Shown piece after piece: positions 19,209-30,514 of a DNA stretch of 64,000 bases. Under the pieces are notes generated by a model that saw only the letters and a list, made by a program, of their open reading frames with translations, was not told the DNA's origin and searched no databases. Each line of letters opens with the position of its first letter. Position 1 is the stretch's first letter. The DNA is taken from contig NC_088316.1 of NCBI RefSeq assembly GCF_910592395.1, forward strand, positions 10,788,001-10,852,000. The letters run 5' to 3'. The position numbers were made by a program, and so were the translations under genes. The DNA is from Lineus longissimus (lineage: Eukaryota; Nemertea; Pilidiophora; Heteronemertea; Lineidae).

Positions 19209-19528
19209 TTGTAGAATCTCCAGAGGGTGTGCGATACTCACGAAACACCACTCATGTTAAGAAGTTTGTCCATAGTGAAACCAGTCATGGTATCGTACTA
19301 GGTCAGACCAGTGTAGATGAAAGGTCTGATATGGGTCAGTGTAGTGAAGACCCAATGATAACTGCCCCCGCAGGCAGAGAATCTGTTATCACAACCCCGT
19401 CTCCCACTGTTAGTGAGAATATTCCTGTCAGTGTCACACCACCAGTGCCGCAAGGTGGAACTCCGCGTCCGCAAAGACAGCGTAATCTCCCGTCTAAATT
19501 CCAAGACTTCGTAATGGGTAAACCCTGA
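19004..19528 (+). pseudogene. Gypsy integrase C-terminal tail
   Basis: Continues the integrase in another frame: a DVGDKVLLKQPK segment typical of the post-core domain, then a Ser/Thr/Pro-rich tail ending in PRPQRQRNLPSKFQDFVMGKP. The last 40 codons recur at 21645-21765 through the tandem duplication. No enzyme motif of its own. Confidence 0.8.
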
Positions 19529-19942
19529 CATTCCCTATTCTTGTACTGAATAGACGCGAGGACATTCTATAAGGTTTACAATTTTCATGGTTGAGATCTG
19601 GTAATCTAGGATCTCTGGTGTGTTGTGCGTTTGAGAAGTACGTTGTACTTGACATAAGTTGTTGTAAATCATAGTGCGTTTGGTTTTGAAATTGCTGCAT
19701 TTTAAAGGTTTTATGTCTTGCCACAGTTTGGCATGCTAGTGTGGTACAACTTGAGTATATTCATATTCATACTTTTAATAGTTCAGTTCATAAGTTGGAT
19801 GTTGCTAGTTAGCTGAGTATTAAGCATTTTAACTTCGTCATGTAATTCGTAGATTAGAGACAGTCTCCTCCAGTATGTTTAAAGGTTGAGAACTTTTGCC
19901 AATGGCTATATTATGGACTTTATAGATAGTGACTTTTGTTCT

Positions 19943-20985
19943 TTAAATGAAATGGCCAGGGCCATTGTGCTCACCTCATGTGGAGGAAAGATGGATAAAG
20001 AGCATGGTCTTGTGTCATGTAGTGTTAGGTTTGATGTAGGTCCAAGCAATTACAATTTCCCCAAAATGGCCAATTTACAGTACATTCGACCTCTGTGACC
20101 TTGAAAAGTAGGTCAAATCAAAGAAGACCCGGGTGACACATTGAATGGTTGTTAGAATTAGATGTACCTATGATATAAAATTGGTGCCAATCGGGCAAGT
20201 CATTACTAGGAATAATGGCATTTTGAAGAATTTAGGATTTGGCCCCCTCCCTGGAGGCCAAACGGCAAATCAGATCGCACCAAACTTCGGTACCTGAGAT
20301 CACCTGACCAAGGGGTACATGTGTACTTAATTTGTGATCAATAGTCATTGCAGTTAAGAAACGTGCCATAGTAACGGCCTGACGGCGAATTTACGCCATT
20401 TGACCTCTGTGACCTTGACAAGAAGGTCAAATTAAAAACCTGTGTGACATATACTGTATGGTGGTTAGATGTACCCATGATATCAAATTGGTGGCAATCG
20501 GGCAAGAAGTTAAGGAATAATCACATTTTTAAGGTTTTTGGATTTTGCCCCCTGGTGGTCAAGTGGTGAATCATATTGGACCAAACTTTGGTCCCTGAGA
20601 TCACCTGACTATAGGGGTAAATGTGTACCAAATTTGGTATCAATAGTCATTGCAGTTTAGAAACGTGCCATCGTTACATCCTAACGGCTAATTTACACCA
20701 TTTGACCTCTGTGACCTTGAAAAGGAGGTCAAATCAAAACCCGGAGGATATATGATGCACCTTTGCTAGAAGTACCTACCATATTTTTTTCAAAATTTCC
20801 CGACTACTATTAAGGGAGATATTGCATATTTTCACTTTTAACGTTTGGCCCCCTGGTGGCCAAACCATGAAACGAATCGGACCGAAACTTGGTCTCCCAG
20901 GTGTCATTACATAAGGGTACATGTGTACCAAGTTTCAACTCAATAGCTCTAACAGTTACGAAACGTGCCCTGCTAACGGACGATG

Positions 20986-21062
<77 letters not shown>

Positions 21063-21113
21063 ACGACGGACGCCACGGTATGGGATAAGCTCACCTCTGC
21101 TAAGAGGTGAGCT
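19943..21113 (+). repeat. 1.15-kb interspersed repeat inside the gypsy 3' region
   Basis: The same sequence, differing at few positions, occurs as an independent copy at 36261-37395. It contains repeated TGACCTCTGTGACCTTG blocks at about 300-bp intervals, each followed by related text, and ends in a GAC microsatellite (20983-21066). The tail AGCTCACCTCTGCTAAGAGG... forms a hairpin. GCTCACCTC near the start (about 19970) and GAGGTGAGC at the end form short inverted ends. It encodes no plausible protein. It is probably a non-autonomous mobile repeat; class unknown. Confidence 0.75.
20983..21066. repeat. (GAC)n microsatellite
   Basis: About 28 GAC units in the 3' part of the interspersed repeat; a shorter, interrupted counterpart lies at 37296-37373. 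The Arg-rich and Val-rich reading frames across it are artefacts. Confidence 0.95.
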
Positions 21114-21126
21114 AAAAAAGGAGGGA

Positions 21127-21310
21127 TGTCGTGTTCGTGTCTTCGGCTGTTAACACGGTCTATTCGGAATTAGTAATTGTCGTGGTTGTTACGAGCACGA
21201 GTGAAATAAAGTGAACATTGTATTCTACACTGCTGATCAAATTCGTCCTTTAGATTAGATTCGCCAGGTTAGATCCGTAAAGCAACGTAACACAGTGGAA
21301 GAATACAACA
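21127..21310 (+). repeat. 3' LTR of the first gypsy element
   Basis: 184 bp, identical by eye to the 5' LTR, preceded by a polypurine tract and followed by the target duplicate TCATT. Confidence 0.95.
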
Positions 21311-23068
21311 TCATTGTATATAATCTTAGTGGTATACGAAAAAAACTTGTTTTGATATAAACTGCAAAAACCATTTTCAGTATTATGCAAATGATGACGC
21401 TAATTACCAATTAAGAATGAATATATTCACAAACCAATCAAAATGCATACATTCGTGAATTTGATGCAAATTAGGGGTCTGTGGTAATTATAAAAAGGGT
21501 ACAATTTCAATCACTGTCATCCAAAGGATTATCATCATACGTTCACAGTTCTTCTCAGAATAGTGCATCTGGATCTCCAACGACGACTTCATCTACCTCA
21601 ACTCTTCCGCGACAACTTCCTCAACTCTTCCTCAACTCTTCCGCTGTTAGTGAGAATATTCCTGTCAGTGTCACACCACCAGTGCCGCAAGGTGGAACTC
21701 CGCGTCCGCAAAGACAGCGTAATCTCCCGTCTAAATTCCAAGACTTCGTAATGGGTAAACCCTGACATTCCCTATTCTTGTACTGAATAGACGCGAGGAC
21801 ATTCTATAAGGTTTACAATTTTCATGGTTGAGATCTGGTAATCTAGGATCTCTGGTGTGTTGTGCGTTTGAGAAGTACGTTGTACTTGACATAAGTTGTT
21901 GTAAATCATAGTGCGTTTGGTTTTGAAATTGCTGCATTTTAAAGGTTTTATGTCTTGCCACAGTTTGGCATGCTAGTGTGGTACAACTTGAGTATATTCA
22001 TATTCATACTTTTAATAGTTCAGTTCATAAGTTGGATGTTGCTAGTTAGCTGAGTATTAAGCATTTTAACTTCGTCATGTAATTCGTAGATTAGAGACAG
22101 TCTCCTCCAGTATGTTTAAAGGTTGAGAACTTTTGCCAATGGCTATATTATGGACTTTATAGATAGTGACTTTTGTTCTTTAAATGAAATGGCCAGGGCC
22201 ATTGTGCTCACCTCATGTGGAGGAAAGATGGATAAAGAGCATGGTCTTGTGTCATGTAGTGTTAGGTTTGATGTAGGTCCAAGCAATTACAATTTCCCCA
22301 AAATGGCCAATTTACAGTACATTCGACCTCTGTGACCTTGAAAAGTAGGTCAAATCAAAGAAGACCCGGGTGACACATTGAATGGTTGTTAGAATTAGAT
22401 GTACCTATGATATAAAATTGGTGCCAATCGGGCAAGTCATTACTAGGAATAATGGCATTTTGAAGAATTTAGGATTTGGCCCCCTCCCTGGAGGCCAAAC
22501 GGCAAATCAGATCGCACCAAACTTCGGTACCTGAGATCACCTGACCAAGGGGTACATGTGTACTTAATTTGTGATCAATAGTCATTGCAGTTAAGAAACG
22601 TGCCATAGTAACGGCCTGACGGCGAATTTACGCCATTTGACCTCTGTGACCTTGACAAGAAGGTCAAATTAAAAACCTGTGTGACATATACTGTATGGTG
22701 GTTAGATGTACCCATGATATCAAATTGGTGGCAATCGGGCAAGAAGTTAAGGAATAATCACATTTTTAAGGTTTTTGGATTTTGCCCCCTGGTGGTCAAG
22801 TGGTGAATCATATTGGACCAAACTTTGGTCCCTGAGATCACCTGACTATAGGGGTAAATGTGTACCAAATTTGGTATCAATAGTCATTGCAGTTTAGAAA
22901 CGTGCCATCGTTACATCCTAACGGCTAATTTACACCATTTGACCTCTGTGACCTTGAAAAGGAGGTCAAATCAAAACCCGGAGGATATATGATGCACCTT
23001 TGCTAGAAGTACCTACCATATTTTTTTCAAAATTTCCCGACTACTATTAAGGGAGATATTGCATATTT

Positions 23069-23228
23069 TAACACGGTCTATTCGGAATTAGTAATTGTCG
23101 TGGTTGTTACGAGCACGAGTGAAATAAAGTGAACATTGTATTCTACACTGCTGATCAAATTCGTCCTTTAGATTAGATTCGCCAGGTTAGATCCGTAAAG
23201 CAACGTAACACAGTGGAAGAATACAACA
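23069..23228 (+). repeat. Truncated gypsy LTR in the duplicated copy
   Basis: Bases 25-184 of the LTR, followed by TCATT at 23229-23233 as in the original. Created by the tandem duplication, not by a separate insertion. Confidence 0.9.
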
Positions 23229-23518
23229 TCATTGTATATAATCTTAGTGGTATACGAAAAAAACTTGTTTTGATATAAACTGCAAAGACCATTTTCAGTA
23301 TTATGCAAATGATGACGCTAATTACCAATTAAGAATGAATATATTCACAAACCAATCAAAATGCATACATTCGTGAATTTGATGCAAATTAGGGGTCTGT
23401 GGTAATTATAAAAAGGGTACAATTTCAATCACTGTCATCCAAAGGATTATCATCATACGTTCACAGTTCTTCTCAGAATAGTGCATCTGGATCTCCAACG
23501 ACGACTTCATCTACCTCA

Positions 23519-23632
23519 ACTCTTCCGCGACAACTTCCTCAACTCTTCCTCAACTCTTCCGCAACTCTTCCACAACTCTTCCACAACTCTTCCACAACTC
23601 TTCCACAACTCTTCCACAGCTCTTCCTCAACT
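23519..23632 (+). repeat. 11-bp minisatellite (AACTCTTCCAC)n
   Basis: About ten units upstream of ORF1. In one frame it gives an 11-residue Leu-Pro-Gln-Leu-Phe periodic peptide, which is not likely to be a real protein. It is where the tandem-duplication junction falls. Confidence 0.9.
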
Positions 23633-23636
23633 CAAC

Positions 23637-24673
23637 ATGGCCAGCTTCAACAAGATCCAGCCCAAGCCAACCTGCCTAGCCTTCATGCATCTGGAATCGC
23701 CGCTCAACGCCATCGCATTTGATCACGAGATCAACCACCACCTGGGGAAGGACAACGGAATCAACACGGTGACGCAGCTAAACAGTAAGCTTTACCGTAT
23801 CCTCTTTCACTCAGAACAGCACACCAACTCCGCATTAAAGCACTACAAGGGTCAAATACAAGGGTCCCGCTTAGAACCACCTCGCAGGACATCCAGAGAT
23901 ACGGAAAATCAAAACACAGTCATCCTCAAAAATGTAGCCCCAGATATAGATCCCCAATACCTCTTTGACCACATAAAAACTCACTGCAAACACAACATAA
24001 CAAAAATAGAACGCATCCACAACAGAAAAACTAACATTCCCACAACAGAAAAACTAACATTCCCACATACCTATGCAAGGTATACACAGGTAATCAGTCA
24101 ACGGCCGGCTCCATGTTAACCGCCGGACACATCAAAGTTAACCACCTAGTCTTCCCGACGGAAAAGCCACATCGATTCAGCCTCCCCACGAGATGTTTTC
24201 ACTGCCAAGGGTTTGACCACCGGGCTAGCTCCTGCCAGAACCAGCGTAGATGTCCCGACTGCTCCGAGGACCACCCAAAAGACACTGAATGCCCAATCAA
24301 AGCTAAACTCTGCGCAAACTGCGGCCAACCTCACGCAGCCTACAGCAAGGAATGCCCAGCCTGGATCACCAAGGTTAAGGAAAATCAAGCCACGCAGCGT
24401 ATCAAGATACAGGTAACAAAACAACAAAGCATTAGCCAACACACAGACAAAAACATCGTGCTCACACTTAACAACAAAGTCAGCAGCCTACAAAAAGAGG
24501 TCAGCACCCTCAAACAACAAACACACACTGAAATTGAATCTCTCCAGGCCAGCCACGAAAAACTTACCATACGAGTCGAAGGTGAATCCGTCAACGCCGC
24601 CACCATGTGCGACATTGCCAAGGTCAAGGACGACATCGAAGATCTTCGTCTCGAACTAAAAGAAAAAAATTAA
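23637..24673 (+). pseudogene. Non-LTR ORF1 (nucleic-acid-binding Gag-like protein), frameshifted
   Basis: The first ATG after the minisatellite is at 23637 (MASFNKIQPKP). That frame runs to 24119 and contains an RRM-like segment (TVILKNVAPDIDPQYLFDHI). A frameshift near 24110 passes to 24113-24673, which holds zinc-knuckle clusters (CFHCQGFDHRASSC, CPDCSEDHPKDTEC, CANCGQPHAAYSKEC) and a C-terminal helical part likely to form a coiled coil. In this family ORF1p binds element RNA. The second frame ends at TAA 24671-24673; an additional frame 24714-25016 (helical, then Ser/Lys-rich) may be its frameshifted tail. Confidence 0.85.
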
Positions 24674-25068
24674 AACAGAACTCTCAACTCTCGACGCTAA
24701 ACTGCATAAAACAGTGGAATCAGCATTCGCCAAGCACGTCCTCCCAGCACTATCTCAAATCAGAGAACTAAAGGAATTCCAGAACAACACAACATCCGCC
24801 CTAGGAGCCATCATGGAGCACATGGGGATTAGTAAACGCAAAGAAACATCCACAGAAACTCCCAAAGCAGCAACATCATCAAGAAACCCCACACCCAACC
24901 GGGCCAAGCGACCCGCACAGAGATCCCCAGATATAACATCATCAAGGAGCAAGCAAGCAAAACTAAACGTCTCAAGCAAAGCCACTGCTAACTTCACCAA
25001 GGCCCCATCCAAGTAAACTACATAAACTCATATCACAACACCTACACCAAACAGCAGCTAATACATCA

Positions 25069-26579
25069 TGAAGGACTCGATTAGTCTTCTCCACCTCAAC
25101 TGCCAGGGATTCTCAACAGCGAAACCCGATGTGGACCTGCTCATCCAGGAACATGAACCAGATGTCGTCGTGTATCCTGGAGGCTGACGATAAGGTCCAT
25201 CCCAACCACAGTACCAGGGATACACCGCCCACCACGTACCAAGAATCTACAACGGCGAAGCTGGGACAACACTCCTCGTCAAATCAAATATTCCAGCCAG
25301 ACGTCTCACCGATACAGACATACCATCAAACTACCCTCCAAACTGCATCACTGTAGATCTCCTCATATCCAAACCAACACCACTACGCATCATAACACAC
25401 TATGCCCAAGAGGCTAAACTCCCATACAGCTTCCTCAGCACACAACTCACAAACCACCCAAATACAGTTCTCACTGGCGACCTTAATGCCCGCCATCCTA
25501 CATTCGGTGATAGCACAGTCAACCAAAATGGCCGCTACCTCAATTACCTCCACTCGGATAACATCATCCACAGCGTCAACCCAGGTCAAGCCACCAGGTA
25601 CTCACAATGTGACAAGCAAATCGCATCAGTGCTTGATTTCATCATTGGGACAAATGATACCTACCCACGTATAACGGATTTCAAGGTTCTGGATCCAGTT
25701 GCCAGTGATCATCGTCCAATACTTGCAAACATCACCACAGCCCCCTTCAAGCCGAGCGCCACCTACAAACCAAAGCCAAGATTCGACAAAGCAGACTGGG
25801 ATGCCTACAGACGCGAGATCTCAGAAAGAATCCGATCACTTCCACCTGTCAACCAAACCAGAGACTCAGTTGATGCTTCAATTCGCTCACTCACAGACAT
25901 CATCAAAGCCGCGGACAAAAACCACATACCAAAGACGTCCAAACGCCGTCGACAACCTATCCCAGTCCACATTGTCAAGCTCATCAAAGAACGCAAAGAT
26001 CTCAAACGAAAGTTCCAACTACATCACGATAGAGCCCTAAAGAAACGTATCAACCAACTCAGATCCCTGATTCACGACGAAATCAACAAATATCGAGAAA
26101 TCACAGAAGAAAATCGCCGGAAAAATCTCACACACAAAAACCCTCAAACTTTCTGGAACACAGTCCGTAAATTCATGAAAAAGGAACAACACCCAGCAAC
26201 TCAAACTCTACATCACAACAACAATACATTCACCACACCAGAGGAACAGTCTAACTGCTTCTATGACCTCTACAAAGATATACACAGCATCCCAGATCCA
26301 AGGCCGGGCTCAGAACAACTCAACCAGGATGTCCAGATGTTCATCAACTCGCTGAACACAACAAGAGCTGAACACTGCAAGATAACGGAATTCAGCACCA
26401 CGGTTACTCCAGCAGCCGTTCTATCAGCCATCAAAAGCACGCGAAATACAGCACCGGGCGAAGATGGTCTCTACTACTCGCACATCAAAAATCTGCCGCT
26501 AGATGCACTACGCTTCCTCGCTCAAATATATCAAACATGCATACAAACACAATATTTCCCAACACTGTGGTTTTGGTAG
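25069..26579 (+). pseudogene. Non-LTR ORF2, endonuclease and N-terminal RT part
   Basis: Starts MKDSISLLHLNCQGF, the typical opening of an apurinic-type endonuclease. Frame breaks follow between about 25170 and 25640: parts of the domain (TGDLNARHPTF, LNYLHS) can be read in other frames. From 25629 a long frame carries the end of the endonuclease (VASDHRPIL) and the linker to the RT (NTAPGEDGLYYSHIKNLP). A TAG at 26577-26579 or a small frameshift separates it from 26595. Confidence 0.85.
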
Positions 26580-26594
26580 GAGGATGGTTGTGCC

Positions 26595-27827
26595 TTGTTT
26601 CCAAACAAAGACCACTCAAACCCTAAGAACTATCGTCCAATCACACTCCTCCCGGCATTAGGCAAAACACTGGAACGCATAATAAACATCAGGCTCCGAC
26701 AACACCTGGAGGACAATGGTAAACTAAATGAATATCAATCGGGATACCGCAACGGCCGCAGCACAGCAGATCCAATCACGAGATTCCTACAACATGCCAG
26801 TCATCACATCCACCGCAGAAACACCGTCATGGCTGCGTTTTATGACGTAGAAAAGGCTTTTGACAAAGTCTGGCACGATGGCCTAATTTATAAACTACGC
26901 GCAAATGAAAATTTCTCCACTGGTCTAATACGTCTCCTCAGAAACTTTCTCACAAATCGGTCAACTAGATTCAGAGAAGGACAACATCATAGTGCTAGAC
27001 TCCCAATTCCAGCCGGGACACCTCAGGGAAGTGTTCTCTCACCTACGCTATTTCTTCTCTGGGTCAATGACATTCCATCACCACCGCCAGGAAACAACGG
27101 TCAGGAACAATACGCCGACGATTTAACCGCATGGGCCGCTCATAAAGAATACTTCATCGCTAGGGACATGCTCCAAGAACAAAACGATCAAATCGCCGTC
27201 TGGAGTGACCTATGGAGGACTACACACAACGCCGCTAAAACGCAATTCATCGCTATATCAAAACGTGAACTCCAAAATCCATACGCCGCCTACATCTACG
27301 TCCGCAACGTGCGCATTAATGCTACAGACACTGTCATCGCCCTCGGCATCACCATAGACATGAGGCTCACCATGAGACAACACTTCAAGCTGATGTACGA
27401 CCGAGTCTGCAAACGCATTCCACTCCTGAAAGCCATCGCCGGTTCATACTACAAGCCACGCGCGCCACCTGAGATAACTCTACGTGTTTATAAAACTATT
27501 ATCAGGCCAATCATGGAGTATTGTCCAACTGCACTAACTTTCTTCGATAACTACGAGTACGGCAGGCTTGAAAACCTACGAACTAGGAGTTATAAAATCG
27601 CATACGGCATCCCAAAATCATTTCACAGTCGATACGTTGCAGAATCTTTGCCAACAAACGAAACGCCAAGGGCCCGAATCGAACATCTCGCCAAAGAGTA
27701 CGTGAATAACAACAAACGCGCGCCGTCAATTCAAGCCCTCATCAATCAAGCTAAAGACAGTCTTCCATTCAAACTCCGCGATCCACTGCGCCATACACCA
27801 ATTGGAAAAGGACTACTCATGGATTAA
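26595..27827 (+). pseudogene. Non-LTR reverse transcriptase
   Basis: 410 codons with canonical blocks: NYRPITLLPALGKTLERII, FYDVEKAFDKVWHDGL (catalytic Asp), PAGTPQGSVLSPTLFLLWVND, and YADDLTAW (catalytic box). The C-terminal part resembles Jockey-type ORF2 ends. The start at 26595 is only the first Met after the break; the true protein begins at 25069. No RNase H domain is evident. Confidence 0.92.
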
Positions 27828-27896
27828 AAAATAGCACTCATTTCAGGGAAACTGGTTGATTGGATTGTTGCCAGTCACCAGGTAAATCCCTTCATC

Positions 27897-28270
27897 ACAC
27901 CAATGCAATCATCATTCACACACAGCCTATTACATCTCTCAGTGGGGACGAGGAGTGCATTCGTTTGCCGGTTACTGGTCACCACTGTATACATTACACA
28001 ATCCGTTACATAAACACAGCCAAACACTACAATAACAAACCACAAAGTAAATACAACACACCAATGCAATCATCATTCACACAGCCCATTACATCTCTCA
28101 GTGGTGACGAGGAGTGCATCCGTTTGCCGGTTACTGGTCACCACTGTATACATTACACAACCCGTTACAAAAACAAAAAAAATAAAAAAATAAAATAAAA
28201 TAGAATAAAAATAAAATAAAAAAACACAGCCAAACACTACCATAACAAACCACAAAGTAAATACAACATA
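27897..28270 (+). repeat. Duplicated 3' untranslated unit with A-rich expansion
   Basis: A 161-bp unit (27897-28057) beginning ACACCAATGCAATC repeats at 28058-28270. The second unit is interrupted by about 60 bp of AAAAT-type simple sequence (28163-28222). Such tandem 3' units are known in some non-LTR elements. Confidence 0.85.
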
Positions 28271-28523
28271 TTACACAATGGGGAAAAACTTCAATGCAAA
28301 TACGCACATTTACAAATTGCTTATACATACATTGACACACCGAGCCCTTTGCCTCCTTGCCACTGTCCAGACTGTACTACTTCCAATCTTCAAAGTTAAA
28401 CCTTCTCCACATGCAGGGCTGAACATGGCTTTATGCTAGCCGCCCTTCAAAATATCCTCCCCCCCCATCACTGTCAGATTAGTATCACACTACATCAACA
28501 CCACGACCAAGACAACGATAATC

Positions 28524-29854
28524 ATGCCAGCTGCTAAGAGACACGCCTACCGAGCCGACTTCAAATTGAAAGCCATCAAGTTTGCAGAAGAGCATGGAAA
28601 TTGCGCCGCAGGGAGGGAATTCAGCATCAACGAGTCAATGGTCCGAAAATGGAGGCAACAGCACGAACCCTTACGCCAAGTGAAGAAGTCACAGAAATCA
28701 TTCAGGGGGCACAAAGCGAGATGGCCAGAGCTGGAGAACAGAATAGAAGAATGGGTATTGCAGCAACGAGAAGAGGCTAGAGGCGTGTCTACAGTCACCA
28801 TACGTTTGAGGGCACAGACCGTTGCAAAAGATATGGATCTGGCAGACTTCCTGGGCGGGCCGTCCTGGTGCTTTCGCTTCATGAAACAAAGGAACCTCTC
28901 TATTCGGACCAGGACAACCCTCTGCCAGCGTCTACCAGCCGACTGGGAGGAGAAGGTCGAGTCTTTCGAGAAGTACTGCCGAGACAAGATTCGTGAGAAG
29001 AAGATAAAGCCAGACCATGTGTCGAACATGGACGAGGTCCCGATGACATTTGACATCCCGATGACAAGAACGGTTGACAAGGAAGGTACCAAGACATTCC
29101 CCATCCGCACCACCGGTCACGAAAAGACGAGTTTTACCTGCGTCTTGGCATGTACGGCCAATGGCAAGAAGTTACCGCCCATGGTAATTTTCAAGAGAAA
29201 GACAATCCCGAAAGAGAAGTTTCCTGCCGGTGTCGTTGTCAAGGCCAACAAGAAAGGGTGGATGGATGAAGAAAAGATGGGAGAGTGGATTCGTGAATCC
29301 TATGCTAAGCGGCCCGATGGTTTCTTCAAGACAGCACCAGCGCTCCTGATATGCGACTCCATGACTGCCCACAAGACCGATGGCGTGAAGAATGAGATTA
29401 AGTCCAACAACAGCACCCCCGCCATCATCCCAGGTGGACTAACGAAGAAGCCGCAGCCCCTTGACATCAGCGTCAACAAGCCGTTCAAGAACCACATTCG
29501 TACTGCCTTGGAATCCTGGATGACGAGTGGGGAGCACACTTTTACGACAACCGGCAGGCAGCGACGGGCAACCTACGCAGAGGTTACAACTTGGGTAGCA
29601 GATGCATGGAAATCGATAAAGGAGAAGACCATCGTAACGGTTTCATGAAGGCGGGCATCATCGAGAGGCCTGTGGACTACACGAGTGAGGATGACGAAGA
29701 TGATGACGATATGGATACTGAAGGGCCACGTGTATTGGACCCAGCAATCGCTCAACTGTTCCATTCGGATACGGAAGATGAGGATTTCGGGAGAACTGAA
29801 ATATTATGGACTTTGATTTTGATTATTGGACTATCATATTCGTTACTGTGCTAG
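28524..29854 (+). pseudogene. Pogo-like transposase (DDE_1 type), late frameshift
   Basis: Cut-and-paste transposase. The frame from 28524 (MPAAKRHAYRADFKLKAI) has a psq/homeo-like N-terminal DNA-binding region (KAIKFAEEHGNCAAGREF ... MVRKWRQQ) and a CENP-B-type second helix-turn-helix (TIRLRAQTVAKDM ... WCFRFMKQRNLSIR). The DDE core has Asp residues in NMDEVPMTFD, LLICDSMTAHKTD and KPQPLDISVNKPF. The frame ends at 29648. A single frameshift near 29633 moves the C-terminal acidic tail (EDDEDDDDMD) to another frame ending at 29854. 28271-28523 is its leader, with no other gene. Confidence 0.88.
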
Positions 29855-30514
29855 AATGTTAATTACTTGTGATACTGGAAAGTATTGTTCTTAAATTGGA
29901 CTCAAGTGAACTTAATTGGCTTGGATTGTTTATTCTGCGTTGATCAGAGTCTAATTAACTCGCTAACCGAGGCATAACCCATGGCAACGGCAAGAAAGCA
30001 TTGTTCTTTTAATTGTCTTAACCTTTGTACTCATGCTCTAACAAATTTGTAAATGCCTAAAGTTTTAGTCATGAAAAGTTAAAATAAACAATAAATTTGA
30101 TAACAAATCCTTTGTTTTTTATTTTCTGCAAAGAATAACTCTGAGGTAAGTTTGGTGGCAGAAAAAACAAGATCAGTTGATATTGTTTTCTCGTCACCAA
30201 ACTGTGAGATAAACAGGTTTTATTTCACATCAGCAAAGAGCATTCTATTTGTGCATTTTGATGACCACAATCTGAATCTAAAACAGGGTTGTTATGTTTC
30301 CACGGCTAAAGCATTACCTGAAACAAGAAATGGAAACGACATATATACTATAGCTTTAAAAACCTTCGGCCCTCCAGTGCATGCCGAAGACGTTGAGACA
30401 GTCCCCAAGTCTAAAATTGTCCGGCCGCGCTGGAACATCAATTTTACAAGATATCGACAACACCAACGTAATGGCTGAGTACCGGACTGTCATGACGGTA
30501 ACTTTTCGAAAAAT
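29855..30514 (+). other. 3' part of pogo element, one unassigned frame
   Basis: AT-rich, with ATAAAC/AATAAA words near 30082-30095. A 108-codon frame at 30152-30478 lies here; it has no recognised motif and no proven start, so I do not call it a gene. Confidence 0.4.

Larger units (their letters stand above)
15193..21310 (+). mobile_element. Ty3/Gypsy LTR retrotransposon, structurally complete, coding region broken
   Basis: Two LTRs of 184 bp (15193-15376 and 21127-21310) begin TGTCG and end AACA and are identical as read. TCATT flanks both sides (15188-15192 and 21311-21315). A primer-binding site TGGCGACGAGG starts two bases after the left LTR, and a polypurine tract AAAAAAGGAGGGA (21114-21126) abuts the right LTR. 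Between lie gag, protease, reverse transcriptase, RNase H and integrase in the Metaviridae order. About 1.6 kb between integrase and the right LTR is non-coding and contains a repeat found elsewhere. Several frameshifts and one stop disable pol. Confidence 0.95.
19408..23562 (+). repeat. 2.24-kb tandem duplication with an internal deletion in the second copy
   Basis: 19408-21644 is repeated directly at 21645-23562. The offset is constant at 2237 bp up to 23068. There the second copy lacks 319 bp (equivalent to 20832-21150: the microsatellite, the polypurine tract and the first 24 LTR bases). The junction joins the CTTCCGC minisatellite of the Jockey-like 5' region to the integrase tail. The copies are almost identical (one difference noticed, near 21287/23287), so the event is recent or an assembly artefact. 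Confidence 0.9.
23399..28270 (+). mobile_element. Jockey-like non-LTR retrotransposon
   Basis: The order is a 5' region with an ATTATAAAAAGG TATA-like word (about 23404), an 11-bp minisatellite, an ORF1 with zinc knuckles, an ORF2 with apurinic-type endonuclease and reverse transcriptase, and a repeated A-rich 3' end. Motif style fits the Jockey group. ORF1 and the endonuclease part of ORF2 carry frameshifts or stops, so this copy is dead. The first 334 bp of the 5' side also occur at 21311-21644 because of the tandem duplication. The exact 5' boundary and target duplication are not resolved. Confidence 0.85.

Noticed and set aside
19886-20098. 70-codon frame repeated at 22123-22335 and, in part, at 36198-36416
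   Set aside because: Lies within the interspersed repeat and tandem duplication; repetition explains its persistence and no protein features are seen.
20810-21110. Arg-rich and Val-rich reading frames (also 37128-37409)
   Set aside because: They are translations of the GAC microsatellite.
21060-21118. Helitron 3' end (hairpin plus CTAA)
   Set aside because: The hairpin directly abuts CTAA, the copy at 36261 lacks the hairpin, and no 5' TC end is evident.
23481-23636. N-terminal extension of the Jockey-like ORF1
   Set aside because: Encoded by the 11-bp minisatellite; the ATG at 23637 is the more credible start.
30152-30478. 108-codon gene in the pogo 3' region
   Set aside because: No recognised motif, no supporting signals and no similarity to the element's proteins.
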